From: JAZDEY01 sp043808325 [NCBI: Candidatus Eiseniibacteriota bacterium]
Lineage (GTDB): Bacteria > Arandabacterota > Arandabacteria > Arandabacterales
Length of the DNA: 64,000 nt
NCBI GenBank assembly: GCA_043808325.1
Contig: JAZDEY010000033.1
Coordinates: forward strand, 42,334-106,333
Reading direction: 5' to 3'
The translations under genes were made by a program, and so were the position numbers. Positions 18,181 to 27,032 of this stretch are shown one piece after another. Position 1 is the first letter of the stretch. Every line of letters begins with the position of its first letter. The notes under the pieces were generated by a model. It did not search any database. It saw nothing but the letters and a program-made list of their open reading frames with translations, and had not been told where the DNA came from.

Positions 18181-18915
18181 TCAATCGGAAAACAGTCCAT
18201 GAATTAGGGCGAGGGATGCCAGCGTTGCGGTTTCGCTGCGGAGCCTTGAGGCACCCAGACTAAAGGTGACCGCCCCGGCCGCCCGGAGGGCCTCGGCCTC
18301 ATCATGGGCAAAACCCCCTTCGGGACCAACCCACAGACCTATCCGGTCGGGCTTCCGATACTTCAGGACTTGGGCCAGGCTCGCGCCTCCTTCTTCGGAT
18401 GCAACCAGGATCATGTCAAGTCGCCTGGCGGCCTCAAGCGCCGCGCCGAAGGTCTGAGGCGCGGACATCTCCGGAAGGTAGGCCTGCAACGACTGTTTGA
18501 TCGCTTCAATTGCGATTCGCTTCCAGCGCTCGGGGCGGGAGTCGGCCACGCGTCTCACGGACCGCTCGCCTCGGACGGCGACAAAGCCTGCTACTCCCAA
18601 CTCGACGCATTTCTCGATCACGAGATCCATCCTCGCGGGCCTCACAATTCCCTGAAACACCCAGACCGACCTGCGGGCCGGAGCGACCGAGGTCACTTTG
18701 AGAATCTTGCCTACAACCTCGCGCCCGCTCGCCTCCTCCAGTCGGATTTCGTAAATCCTGCCGGCCCCGTCGGTAGCAGTGACGATATCCCCCACCCCGA
18801 GCCTCAGGCTTGCAGTGATGTGAACACTCTCATCTTCAGGGAAGCGAACCAGGTCGCGCGCGATCGATTCGGGTGGGCAATAGAATCGGTGGTGATGGAA
18901 GGCTTTCCCCTTCAA
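18181..18915 (-). CDS. rsmE: 16S rRNA (uracil(1498)-N(3))-methyltransferase
   Basis: A 244-residue SPOUT methyltransferase that methylates U1498 in 16S rRNA. The N-terminal PUA-like part has HHHRFYCPPES. The C-terminal knotted domain carries LWVGPEGGFAHDEAEAL (about residues 195-211) and SLGASRLRSETATL (about 219-232), the SAM-binding knot of this family. The start is probably TTG at 18915, 1 nt after the dnaJ stop, with GGGAG upstream. It follows dnaJ, as in many bacterial heat-shock operons. Confidence 0.94.
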   Translation of the reverse strand: MKGKAFHHHRFYCPPESIARDLVRFPEDESVHITASLRLGVGDIVTATDGAGRIYEIRLEEASGREVVGKILKVTSVAPARRSVWVFQGIVRPARMDLVIEKCVELGVAGFVAVRGERSVRRVADSRPERWKRIAIEAIKQSLQAYLPEMSAPQTFGAALEAARRLDMILVASEEGGASLAQVLKYRKPDRIGLWVGPEGGFAHDEAEALRAAGAVTFSLGASRLRSETATLASLALIHGLFSD

Positions 18916-18916
18916 T

Positions 18917-20068
18917 CTATTCTCCCAGGAGCTTCCTCAATCTCTTGTGGAAGCCCCGGCCGATTTCCAGCTTCTCTTTATCGCTGTGACCGGCGAGATT
19001 CTCAAGGAGTTCGCGTTCTTCCTTCGAGATCTTGGTGGGGACCCAGACAGTGACCCTCACATAGAGATCTCCCTTGCCCCGCCCGTCCAAACGTCCCAGG
19101 CCTTTGCCCTTCACCGTGAAAACCTTCTGGGACTGGGTCCCGGCCGGTATGGTCAGATTGTGAGGTCCGTCGAGCGTCGGGATCTCGATCCGTCCTCCGA
19201 GGGCGGCAAGCGTGTATGTTATCGGAACATCACACAGAATGTCATTCCCGCTCCGTTCGAAGACGGGATGTTCCTCTTCCTCGATGTAGACAAGCAGAGC
19301 CCCCGGGGGACCTCCTCTCAAGCCATCGTGCCCCTTGCCGGCAATTGGAATGTAGTTGTCGGCCGAGATGCCGGCGGGTATCTTGACCAGGAGCGTCTCT
19401 TCCCCATCGATCCGACCTTCGCCGAGGCAATCCGGACAGCGCTCGGAGACGAGCTTGCCCTCGCCGCGGCAGTGGCCGCAGGTGGAAACGTTGACGATCT
19501 GACCCAGGAATGATCGCTGCACCCGCCTTATCTCACCTGCGCCCTGACAGGCTGAACAGGTCTTGAGCGAGCTGCCCTTCTTGGCTCCCGAACCGCTGCA
19601 GGTCTTGCATGAGGCCATCCGTTTAAACTTGATCTTCTTCTCAGTTCCTTTGGCGACTTCCTCAAGACTCAGGCTGACCCTGACTCTGAGATCGCTGCCT
19701 GAGCGCGCCGTGGTTCGCCGCGCTCGAGCGCGCGAGCCGAAGAGGCCATCGAAAGCTCCCCCGAAGGGATCGCCGAAATCGCGGATCAGGACCTGCAGGG
19801 CATCTCCCAGATCAAACGCGCCGAAGTCGAAGCCGTAGCCGCCCTTCAAGCCACTATGGCCGAAGTGGTCGTACTGCTCGCGCCGCGAAGGGTCCCTCAA
19901 GACCTCGTAGGCCTCGGTGGCCTCTTTGAAGCTTTCCTCGGCAGTCTTATTCCCCGGATTCCGATCGGGATGATATTGGAGTGCCAGCTTGCGGTAGGAT
20001 TTCTTTATCTCTTCGTCGCCCACATTGCGGTCGACACCGAGCACTTCATAATAGTCTCTCTTATGCAT
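18917..20068 (-). CDS. dnaJ: Chaperone protein DnaJ
   Basis: A 383-residue full-length DnaJ: J-domain with the HPD motif (YHPDRNPG, about residues 33-40), a Gly/Phe-rich stretch (about 70-120), four CxxCxGxG zinc repeats ([32 protein letters not shown], about 150-215) and the substrate-binding C-terminal domains. It stimulates DnaK ATPase activity and delivers substrates. The dnaK gene is not in the window. It lies 80 nt after grpE in the CIRCE-controlled operon. Confidence 0.96.
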   Translation of the reverse strand: MHKRDYYEVLGVDRNVGDEEIKKSYRKLALQYHPDRNPGNKTAEESFKEATEAYEVLRDPSRREQYDHFGHSGLKGGYGFDFGAFDLGDALQVLIRDFGDPFGGAFDGLFGSRARARRTTARSGSDLRVRVSLSLEEVAKGTEKKIKFKRMASCKTCSGSGAKKGSSLKTCSACQGAGEIRRVQRSFLGQIVNVSTCGHCRGEGKLVSERCPDCLGEGRIDGEETLLVKIPAGISADNYIPIAGKGHDGLRGGPPGALLVYIEEEEHPVFERSGNDILCDVPITYTLAALGGRIEIPTLDGPHNLTIPAGTQSQKVFTVKGKGLGRLDGRGKGDLYVRVTVWVPTKISKEERELLENLAGHSDKEKLEIGRGFHKRLRKLLGE

Positions 20069-20148
20069 CTACTTCACTTCTCACTATGGCCCATCTTGCC
20101 TGCGTTCTCTGCGCTTTCCCCGAGAGTGATTCGAAATGCCGATTCTTG

Positions 20149-20751
20149 CTACTTCGATACCACCACCTTGCTGGGTCTTATCAACTTCCCATTGAGCATA
20201 TAGCCCTTCTGGATTTCCTCGATCACGTTCTCGGCGCCCGTACCCTCCTTTTCGAGGGCCATGATCGCCTCATGATAATTGGGATCGAACTTCTCTCCAA
20301 GGCATTTTATTGAACAGAGCCCCTCCTTCATAAGGATTTCCTTGAGGCTGAGATACGTGAGCTCGATCCCTTTCTTTAGGCCCTCGAAATCCTTTGTGCC
20401 CTCGGCAGCGGCGAAGGCGCGCTCCATGTTGTCGATCACGTCCAGAAGGCGCCTTATCAATTCCTCGTTGGCGCATCGAGTGCGCTCCTCATTCTCCCGA
20501 GCTATCCGCTTCCTGTAATTGTCGAAGTCGGCAAGCGCACGCAGGTATTTGTCGTTCGTTTCCTTAAGTTCGACCTTGATCCGGTCGACCTCAGCGGCAA
20601 GCTCCTCCACCTGTTTGTCGATTCCCTTCTTCGAATGAGGGGCCTTCTTTCTGGTCTCTCCGTTGCCTTCCGCGTGTCCGGAGGACTCGCGATGCTCATG
20701 ATGCGTATGTTCAGGTGTTGCGCGGTCCCTGCTCTTGTCATCAGTTCGCAC
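20149..20751 (-). CDS. grpE: Nucleotide exchange factor GrpE
   Basis: A 200-residue GrpE, the ADP-release factor for DnaK. A long charged N-terminal segment with many His and Glu residues (about 1-45) leads into the dimerising coiled coil (about 45-105, with YLRALADFDNYRKRI). The C-terminal beta domain follows, with KFDPNYHEAIMAL and the family end GYMLNGKLIRPSKVVVSK. The GTG start overlaps the end of hrcA by 11 nt. Confidence 0.95.
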   Translation of the reverse strand: MRTDDKSRDRATPEHTHHEHRESSGHAEGNGETRKKAPHSKKGIDKQVEELAAEVDRIKVELKETNDKYLRALADFDNYRKRIARENEERTRCANEELIRRLLDVIDNMERAFAAAEGTKDFEGLKKGIELTYLSLKEILMKEGLCSIKCLGEKFDPNYHEAIMALEKEGTGAENVIEEIQKGYMLNGKLIRPSKVVVSK

Positions 20752-21511
20752 TGTGGTGCCGCCCTCCTCGTTTGGCCAAATGATTGGTCAGTTCTCTTGA
20801 CGTGAAATCGATAAGTGCAACAAGCCTCGCGTACTCCATCCTCAAGGGACCTATCACGCCGATCGCACCCCTGGCGCCGGCCCCCCGGTAAGGCGAGCTC
20901 ACGACACTGCACCCCTTCATCGGCTTCGAGCGATTCTCACTGCCTATGGTCACCGTGACCCCGGCGCCGGCCGTCCCCGCAAGGAGCGCACGCGCTACTG
21001 CTTCCCTGCTCTCAAGGACTCTCAAAAGGGACGTCGCCTGGGCAAGGTCGGCCAGCCCGGATACGATATTGCCCGTACCGAAGACGTACGTGCTGTAATC
21101 CCCCTGGGTCTCCAGAAGCGCAAGGCTTGCCATGTGCGAAAGTGACTCGATCTGTTTGGATACCCGCTCCAGGATCCTCCCGACCGAGAGCCTGGACTCG
21201 ACCGCATCGCGGGCGACGGCATCGTGGATCGCCTTGATCTCCCGGCGGCTCAGGCTCCCCGGTTTCATGAACCGGTCGACGTAGAAGCGATATCCGGCTT
21301 CGGTCGGAACCCTGCCTGCCGATATGTGAGGTTTGACGAGAAAGCCCAGGCGCTCCAGCTCGGCCATCACGTTCCGTATGCCGGCCGGACTAAGCTCAGG
21401 TTTCCAGATCCGAGAGAGGTTGGAAGAGCCGACCGGAACTCCGCTGCGGATGTAGGAGACAACAACGGCCTCGAGTATTCGTCTCTGTTTCTCGGTCAGC
21501 CCAGTCTGCAT
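20741..21511 (-). CDS. hrcA: Heat-inducible transcription repressor HrcA, short form
   Basis: The N-terminal winged helix is complete (LTEKQRRILEAVVVSYI through SPAGIRNVMAELERLGFL, about residues 5-60), followed by the linker signature SAGRVPTEAGYRFYVDRF. The C-terminal family motif GAIGVIGPLRMEYARL is also present. The protein has 256 residues while typical HrcA proteins have about 340; the missing stretch is the middle, where other HrcA proteins carry the inserted dimerisation domain. No frameshift is apparent. HrcA binds CIRCE to repress chaperone genes and needs GroEL for folding. A CIRCE site lies 11 nt upstream, so the operon is autoregulated. Confidence 0.9.
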   Translation of the reverse strand: MQTGLTEKQRRILEAVVVSYIRSGVPVGSSNLSRIWKPELSPAGIRNVMAELERLGFLVKPHISAGRVPTEAGYRFYVDRFMKPGSLSRREIKAIHDAVARDAVESRLSVGRILERVSKQIESLSHMASLALLETQGDYSTYVFGTGNIVSGLADLAQATSLLRVLESREAVARALLAGTAGAGVTVTIGSENRSKPMKGCSVVSSPYRGAGARGAIGVIGPLRMEYARLVALIDFTSRELTNHLAKRGGRHHSAN

Positions 21512-21521
21512 TCTATGCCCT

Positions 21522-21548
21522 TTGGCACTCTCATGCCGTGAGTGCTAA
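21522..21548 (-). promoter_or_regulatory. CIRCE operator
   Basis: An inverted repeat TTGGCACTC-N9-GAGTGCTAA on the plus strand. It matches the CIRCE consensus (TTAGCACTC-N9-GAGTGCTAA) at 17 of 18 arm positions. It lies between the hrcA promoter and start codon and is the expected HrcA binding site. Confidence 0.95.
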
Positions 21549-21552
21549 TCCA

Positions 21553-21581
21553 AGCTAATAGGCGCTCGCTCTCAATGTCAA
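21553..21581 (-). promoter_or_regulatory. Promoter of hrcA-grpE-dnaJ-rsmE
   Basis: TTGACA at 21581-21576 on the minus strand. The -10 element is either TATTAG (15-nt spacer) or TTAGCT (17-nt spacer). CIRCE follows directly downstream, so repressor binding would block transcription start or escape. Confidence 0.65.
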
Positions 21582-21651
21582 GCGAAAACCCCGAAGACGA
21601 AATCCACGGATTGAATCGATCGTAGACGCGAAACCGCGTGGCCCAGCCCGC

Positions 21652-22626
21652 CTAATAGATAGATGTGGCCTTCTTCACCACGCTATCCGGGATCCTGAGG
21701 CCTATGATCTCTGCGGTTCGCAGGTTGAGCGAGAGTATCACCTTGCGCGGGGACGCAACCGGAATCTCGGTGGCGGTCCTGCCCGCCAGCATCTGAGCCG
21801 CCAGCTCTCCAGACTGCCTTCCAACGTCCTCGTAGTCGGGGCCGACTGCGAAGAGCGCTCCCATCTTGACAAAGTGGTCGGAAAGCCCCATCAGCGGAAG
21901 ATTGGTCTGAAACGCAAACAGGAACACGTACTGGAGGGATTGAGTGGTAAGGACTATTCGGTCGCTGATAAGCCAGAGAGCGTCGATCTTGGGTCTCAAG
22001 GCGCTCAAGGCCGCCGAGACTTCCGCCTCGCTGTAGACCGCGTAGGTCACCAGGCCGAGGTTCATTTCGTTGGCCGTTTTCTGGGCCTCATCCACTATGA
22101 ACTGGCTCTCATCGGGATTGTAGATCACGCCGATACGCTGGACCTTTGGGACCACATCCCTGAGCGAGGCAAACTGGTCCCGGACGGGTACATCCAGACA
22201 CGCGCCCGTCATCGGGGTGCCGTCGTCGCGTGAATCGTTGAGGAGGCCGCTCTGGCCGGGCTCGGATACCATCGAGAAGACGCACGGAATGCTGAGATCG
22301 GCCTCTCTTACCGCCCTGGCGGCATCGGTACCCAGGGCCAACACTATTTCAGCGCCGCCGTCTTTCACCATCTGGTGAAGGTCCTGGGGATCCAGCGAAT
22401 CAGATTCCAGAGCATAATCGACAAACTGAATCCCGAAACCCTTGCGCTCCATGGCCTGCGTGAACCCGGACTTGGCCAGGTCGTAGGCCTTGAGATGCCT
22501 GGTCTCGACGATAGCGACTTTTACGCTCTGGGCCGTCCAGCCTGCCGAAGGGCACAGCGGGACGCCCAGCACATACAAGACGAGAGCCGTCAGCACACTC
22601 CCGCATCTGTTCCTTCCGATTATCAC
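21652..22626 (-). CDS. ABC transporter substrate-binding protein (TrpX/DUF534-like)
   Basis: A 324-residue exported binding protein of the PF04392-type family, related to periplasmic binding proteins for Trp/Tyr or other small ligands. The N-terminus is a signal peptide (about 25 residues ending near SAGWTA). Two alpha/beta lobes follow, with motifs VLALGTDAARAV, PCVFSMVSEP and GVIYNPDES. I prefer the GTG at 22626, which has GGGGAGGAG just upstream, over a TTG 15 nt earlier. No permease or ATPase gene is adjacent, so it is an orphan here. Confidence 0.85.
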   Translation of the reverse strand: MIIGRNRCGSVLTALVLYVLGVPLCPSAGWTAQSVKVAIVETRHLKAYDLAKSGFTQAMERKGFGIQFVDYALESDSLDPQDLHQMVKDGGAEIVLALGTDAARAVREADLSIPCVFSMVSEPGQSGLLNDSRDDGTPMTGACLDVPVRDQFASLRDVVPKVQRIGVIYNPDESQFIVDEAQKTANEMNLGLVTYAVYSEAEVSAALSALRPKIDALWLISDRIVLTTQSLQYVFLFAFQTNLPLMGLSDHFVKMGALFAVGPDYEDVGRQSGELAAQMLAGRTATEIPVASPRKVILSLNLRTAEIIGLRIPDSVVKKATSIY

Positions 22627-22729
22627 ACTACTCCTCCCCAAAGGGGTCAGTATGCTGCCAATAACCCTAAGTTGTGTGCGCGTCCTTGTGATTGGTATCG
22701 GCCCGCTAACTGCCTGTCTTTACCACAAA

Positions 22730-23920
22730 TTAGCGGGAGTTGCAGGCGATGGCAGATGCGAGTTCTACGCAAATTGCATCGTGCAGCAGGATTCCTTTTG
22801 GGGAGAGCGAGATCGCGTTGCCTCTCTTGACCAGGTAGCGCTCGGCGAGGAGGCCGTCGAGCCCCGGATTCAGGCGCTCAGCGGCTGCGCCGTAGCAGGC
22901 GGCCAGATAGGCAAGATCTATTCCGCCGTCGGTCCTCAGCCCGAGCATAATGTCTTCCAACAGCATTTGCTCCCGGGACAGTTGCTCGGAGAACTCTATC
23001 GCCTCGTGCGGCGTATTGACCGATTTCACGTACTTGCGAGGATCCTTGGTTTTGGAGTACCTCCTGCCATCCTTGTGCGAGTGAGCTCCGGCACCAAGCC
23101 CGACGTAATTGCCCCGTCGCCAGTAGGTCTCATTATGCAGGCATCGGTGGCCGGGACGGCAGTAGTTGGATATCTCGTACCGCGCGAGTCCCGCAGCGGA
23201 CAGCGCCTCACGCGCAGCCTCATAGAGATCGACCACGGCATCGTCATCGGGAAGGCTCACCAGCCCCCGGTCGACCATCGCCCGGAGGGGTGTTCCCGAG
23301 TCAGCCGTGAGGATATAGACCGACACGTGAGTGACGCGGTCCACGAGCCCGCTTAAGGTGGCACGGAGCGAGCTCTCAGTCTGGCCCGGGATCCCAAGCA
23401 TCACATCGGCGCTCGTTTCGATGAAGCCGACCTCGCGAGCAAGATCAAGAGCCCGAAGAGCATCTTGAGGAGTGTGGATTCTTCCGAGGAGCCGGAGCTC
23501 TTGATCACACAGCGACTGAACCCCGATGCTGAGCCTCGTGACTCCCAGTTCCCGATAGCGAGCCAGCTTGGCCGCGCTTGCGGTCGCCGGGTTACACTCG
23601 ACGGTAATCTCGGCCCCCGGCTCGACCGAGAAGGCGCTCCTGGTCGCGGTGACAACCTTCTTCATTTGATCCGCGGTAAGCAGCGATGGCGTGCCGCCAC
23701 CCAGATAGATCGAGGCAAAACCATCCTGCCCGGCCCATCCCCGGCTCTCGGTCTCGATATCGATGAGAAGGGCCGCGACGTATTGATCGGGAATCGCAGG
23801 CGCAGGAGCACGAGAAGACGGCAGGGCGTAGGAATTGAAGCTGCAGTAGTTGCACTTCATGAGGCAGAACGGGATGTGAAGATAGATGCCCTGCCGACTG
23901 CGGCGCGCCCCAGGACTCAA
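22730..23920 (-). CDS. hemW: Radical SAM heme chaperone HemW-like protein
   Basis: A 396-residue HemN/HemW-family radical SAM protein. The cluster motif is at about residues 18-25 (CLMKCNYC). Other family marks are YLGGGTPSLL (about 72-81), SIGVQSLCDQELRLLGR (about 131-147) and a C-terminal winged-helix-like region. HemW proteins bind heme and deliver it to respiratory enzymes and lack true coproporphyrinogen oxidase activity. The TTG start is 7 nt after lepA; no better start exists before the cluster motif. The lepA-hemW order is common in bacteria. Confidence 0.9.
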   Translation of the reverse strand: MSPGARRSRQGIYLHIPFCLMKCNYCSFNSYALPSSRAPAPAIPDQYVAALLIDIETESRGWAGQDGFASIYLGGGTPSLLTADQMKKVVTATRSAFSVEPGAEITVECNPATASAAKLARYRELGVTRLSIGVQSLCDQELRLLGRIHTPQDALRALDLAREVGFIETSADVMLGIPGQTESSLRATLSGLVDRVTHVSVYILTADSGTPLRAMVDRGLVSLPDDDAVVDLYEAAREALSAAGLARYEISNYCRPGHRCLHNETYWRRGNYVGLGAGAHSHKDGRRYSKTKDPRKYVKSVNTPHEAIEFSEQLSREQMLLEDIMLGLRTDGGIDLAYLAACYGAAAERLNPGLDGLLAERYLVKRGNAISLSPKGILLHDAICVELASAIACNSR

Positions 23921-23927
23921 GGTGTGC

Positions 23928-25727
23928 CTATCTTTCCACTTTGAGGATGTAAAGAAATGCTTCCTGGGGCAAGGTCACCCGGCCGACGCTCTTCATGCGG
24001 CGCTTGCCCTCCTTCTGTCGCTCCAGCAGTTTCCGCTTGCGCGTGATATCACCACCGTAGCACTTGGCGGTGACATTCTTCCTCAGGGGAGCCACCGATT
24101 CCCGCGCGATCACCCTGGACCCGATCGCCGCCTGGATTACAACCTGGAACAGCTGCCGCGGAATCAAGGTCCTCAATTTCTCCACAATCTGCTTGCCCCA
24201 CCGGTAGGCCTTGTCCTTGTGAGTGATCACCGAGAGCGCATCCACGGGTTCCCCGTTGATAAGGATATCGAGCTTGACGAGATCCGACGGCTTGTAGCCG
24301 CTGAAGTCGTAATCGAAGGAGGCGTAGCCTTTGCTCAAGGACTTGATCTTGTCATGGAAGTCCACCAGGATCTCCGCCAGCGGCAGGTCACAAGTGATGA
24401 TGGTCCGCGTGGAATCCAGCATCTCCGATTCCCTATAGTTGCCGCGCCGCTCCTTCACCAGCCGCATCACCAGATCTATGTGTTCCATCGGGGTCACGAT
24501 CTTAGCCATAACACAGGGTTCCTCTATGCGCTCGATGTCATGAGGCTCCGGCATGTGGGCAGGATTCTCAACTTCAAGCGAGGTTCCATCCTTGAGATGC
24601 ACGATATATTTCACGCTAGGCACGGTAGCAATCAGGCTGAGGTTATACTCCCGTTCCAGCCTCTCCTGGACAATCTCCATATGGAGGAGACCCAAGAAGC
24701 CGCAACGGAAACCGAATCCCAGCGCCTGCGAGGTCTCCGGCTCGTAAGTAAGCGATGCATCGTTGAGCCGGAGCTTCAGGAGAGCATCTCTGAGGAAGGC
24801 AAAGCTCTCGCCGTCCGTGGGATAGATGCCGCTATAGACCATGGGTTTCATCTTGCGGTAGCCGGCCATCGGCACGGGGCTGGGGTCATCGGCCTCAACC
24901 ACCGTATCGCCCACGTTGGCGTCGATGATGTTCCTGATCCCCGCGACCATGTAGCCCACCTCTCCCGCAAGCAACTCGTCCCTGGGAATCATCCCCATCC
25001 TGAAGACCCCGACCTCCATCACCTCATATATGCCGGTGGTGGCGTAGAGCCGTACCTTCATCCCCGGTCTTAAGGTGCCCTCAAATACCCTTACATAGGC
25101 CACTGCCCCCCGGTACTGATCGAAGGCCGAATCGAAGATCAGGGCCTTGAGCCTTGCCTTCCGATCCCCGCCGGGGGGTGGGATCTTCTCGATCATCCAC
25201 TCCAAAAGCTCAGCGACCCCGGTGCCCTCCTTGGCACTGACCTCCCGAATCTCACTCTTCGCCACTCCCAGGAGATCGCCGATCTGGGTCTTGGTCTCTT
25301 CCACCCTGGCGGCCTTCATGTCAATCTTGTTGATAACGGGGATTATGGCGAGATCGTTATCGAAGGCAAGGTAGAGGTTGCTTATGGTTTGGGCCTCGAC
25401 ACCCTGGGAAGCGTCCACCAGGAGGATCGCACCCTCGCACGCCGCAAGACTTCTTGAGACCTCGTAGGTGAAGTCCACGTGACCGGGGGTGTCAATAAGG
25501 TTCAGCTCATAGACTCTGCCGTCCCCGGCAGTGTGTTCCATGGTTATGGCGTGGCTCTTGATGGTTATGCCGCGCTCACGCTCGAGGTCCATGTTATCCA
25601 GCACCTGATCGCGCATGTCCTTGGCCGCAATGGTCCTGGTGAGCTCAAGGAGCCTATCGGCAAGCGTGGATTTCCCATGGTCGATATGCGCGATGATGCA
25701 GAAGTTGCGAATCAGACTCCGGTCCAT
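23928..25727 (-). CDS. lepA: Elongation factor 4 (LepA)
   Basis: A 599-residue translational GTPase. G-domain motifs: AHIDHGKSTLADRL (G1), RGITIKSHA (G2), DTPGHVDF (G3), NKIDM (G4). Domains II, III and V follow, and the LepA-specific C-terminal domain ends with AKCYGGDITRKRKLLERQKEGKRRMK. EF4 back-translocates or remodels stalled ribosomes and helps initiation. The ATG has GAAGGGG upstream. It lies between lepB and hemW. Confidence 0.97.
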   Translation of the reverse strand: MDRSLIRNFCIIAHIDHGKSTLADRLLELTRTIAAKDMRDQVLDNMDLERERGITIKSHAITMEHTAGDGRVYELNLIDTPGHVDFTYEVSRSLAACEGAILLVDASQGVEAQTISNLYLAFDNDLAIIPVINKIDMKAARVEETKTQIGDLLGVAKSEIREVSAKEGTGVAELLEWMIEKIPPPGGDRKARLKALIFDSAFDQYRGAVAYVRVFEGTLRPGMKVRLYATTGIYEVMEVGVFRMGMIPRDELLAGEVGYMVAGIRNIIDANVGDTVVEADDPSPVPMAGYRKMKPMVYSGIYPTDGESFAFLRDALLKLRLNDASLTYEPETSQALGFGFRCGFLGLLHMEIVQERLEREYNLSLIATVPSVKYIVHLKDGTSLEVENPAHMPEPHDIERIEEPCVMAKIVTPMEHIDLVMRLVKERRGNYRESEMLDSTRTIITCDLPLAEILVDFHDKIKSLSKGYASFDYDFSGYKPSDLVKLDILINGEPVDALSVITHKDKAYRWGKQIVEKLRTLIPRQLFQVVIQAAIGSRVIARESVAPLRKNVTAKCYGGDITRKRKLLERQKEGKRRMKSVGRVTLPQEAFLYILKVER

Positions 25728-25734
25728 AACCCCT

Positions 25735-26346
25735 TCAGCGGATCAGTCGGCCGATCCTCGTCCAACGCGGCAGATGTTTGTGTTTGTCCCAGGAGAAGTA
25801 CATCACCATCGCTTTACCCTTCACGTATTGCAAGGGCAGAGGCCCCCACGACCTACTGTCATAGCTGTTATGCCGGTTGTCACCCATCATGAAGAGGTTG
25901 TCCTGCGGGACGGTCACCGGCCCGTAGTTGGAGCTGGGGCCTCCGAACCCGCGCAGCGTCTTATAGGACTCGTTCAGGGCCTTCCCATTGACGTAGATCA
26001 CGTCATTGCGCATCTCAACCGTGTCTCCGGGAAGCCCGATGCACCGCTTGATGAAATCCTTGCCTTCTGAAGGATGCCTGAAGACGATGATGTCGCCACG
26101 CTTGGGCTGCCTCACCTTGGGAAGACGATAGTCCGTAAACGGGATCTTGGAGCCATATATGAACTTGTTCACCAGGAGAAAATCCCCCACAAGCAGGGTG
26201 TCCTCCATCGAAGACGTCGGGATTCTGAAGGCCTGGACCACCGTGGCCCGCGTGATCAGCGCCAGAACCAGAGCGATCGCGATCGACTTGAGCCACTCAT
26301 TGAGCGTGTCCTTCTTGGTTCTCTTGCCGGATTTCTGTGCCACCAT
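25735..26346 (-). CDS. lepB: Signal peptidase I
   Basis: A 203-residue type I signal peptidase with one N-terminal membrane anchor (about residues 19-40). The catalytic Ser is in PTSSMEDTL (Ser46) and the general-base Lys in FIKRCIGLPGD (Lys100). The C-terminal box E GDNRHNSYDSR is present. It cleaves Sec and Tat signal peptides outside the inner membrane. GGGAGG precedes the ATG. It sits upstream of lepA by 7 nt. Confidence 0.96.
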   Translation of the reverse strand: MVAQKSGKRTKKDTLNEWLKSIAIALVLALITRATVVQAFRIPTSSMEDTLLVGDFLLVNKFIYGSKIPFTDYRLPKVRQPKRGDIIVFRHPSEGKDFIKRCIGLPGDTVEMRNDVIYVNGKALNESYKTLRGFGGPSSNYGPVTVPQDNLFMMGDNRHNSYDSRSWGPLPLQYVKGKAMVMYFSWDKHKHLPRWTRIGRLIR

Positions 26347-26388
26347 TTGGTGCCTCCCTCAATAGTTGCTAAGAAGAATCAGGAATGC

Positions 26389-26898
26389 CTACTGGCGTGA
26401 GAAGCCGAAGAGATGGCCGTCTATGTAGGCGTCGAACATGTTGTAGATCCAGAAGGTGATTGCCCACCAGACAAACCGGTCTCTCCGGTCGAAATGGCTG
26501 GAGTACTCGTCGTAGTAAACCTGGGCGTCTCCCCCGATTGCGTTCCGCGACAGGTAAAGGAACCTGTCTGCCCGATCCGCCTCCACGGCGATCCTCGTGA
26601 CCAGAAGAGAACCGATGAGGACAAAGGCCGAGGCCTTGACCCACCGGCCGTTCTGTGCCTGCCCGAGCCCCGGCACAACCGTGGAGAAAAGCACGCTCTT
26701 CATGGGAGCGTGTTTTAGCCGCGGCATATCTTCGAGGCTGAAGCCCGGCCGGACGCCGACAAACGAGCCCGGCATCGCAGTTGACGTGTCGGGGAGATCG
26801 GGCTTGCCGATCTTAGGACTTCGATCGTCTGCCATGAGGGAGGAAGCGAGGACCAAGACGACGATTCCGCTCAAGAAGAAGATCAGCCCCGGTTTCAA
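26389..26898 (-). CDS. DUF5683 family membrane protein
   Basis: A 169-residue membrane protein with the DUF5683 pattern: an N-terminal signal or anchor (about residues 4-22), a first hydrophobic segment that starts STVVPGLGQAQNG, and a C-terminal helix with WIYNMFDAYIDGHLF. The family is common in the FCB group and its function is unknown. The frame is open upstream through the tRNA-Sec gene, but the TTG at 26898 with GGAGG 7 nt before it is the only start that avoids the tRNA. The leader between the tRNA 3' end and the start is 15 nt. Confidence 0.75.
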   Translation of the reverse strand: MKPGLIFFLSGIVVLVLASSLMADDRSPKIGKPDLPDTSTAMPGSFVGVRPGFSLEDMPRLKHAPMKSVLFSTVVPGLGQAQNGRWVKASAFVLIGSLLVTRIAVEADRADRFLYLSRNAIGGDAQVYYDEYSSHFDRRDRFVWWAITFWIYNMFDAYIDGHLFGFSRQ

Positions 26899-26913
26899 CT
26901 CTTGCCTCCGATA

Positions 26914-27010
26914 TGGCGGGAACGTGTGGGAATCGAACCCACCTCGGATGTTATGAGCACCCGACAGAGGATTTGAAGTCCTTGAGGTCCACCAGAACCC
27001 ATCCATTCCC
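26914..27010 (-). tRNA. selC: tRNA-Sec (TCA)
   Basis: A 97-nt tRNA with the features of selenocysteine tRNA: anticodon loop ACTTCAAAT with anticodon TCA, the flanking GGACTTCAAATCC, a very long variable arm (GGGTGCTCATAACATCC region), T-arm GTGGG-TTCGATT-CCCAC, discriminator G and an encoded CCA. The acceptor stem pairs GGGAATG with CGTTCCC, with one G-T pair. It lies 22 nt after selD. Together they predict UGA decoding as selenocysteine. Confidence 0.93.
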
Positions 27011-27032
27011 CGCACACGAATTCACTGCTTGA

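Noticed and set aside
26899-27015. Upstream extension of the DUF5683 frame through the tRNA-Sec gene
   Set aside because: The added residues are a translation of the tRNA; the TTG with GGAGG after the tRNA is a better start.
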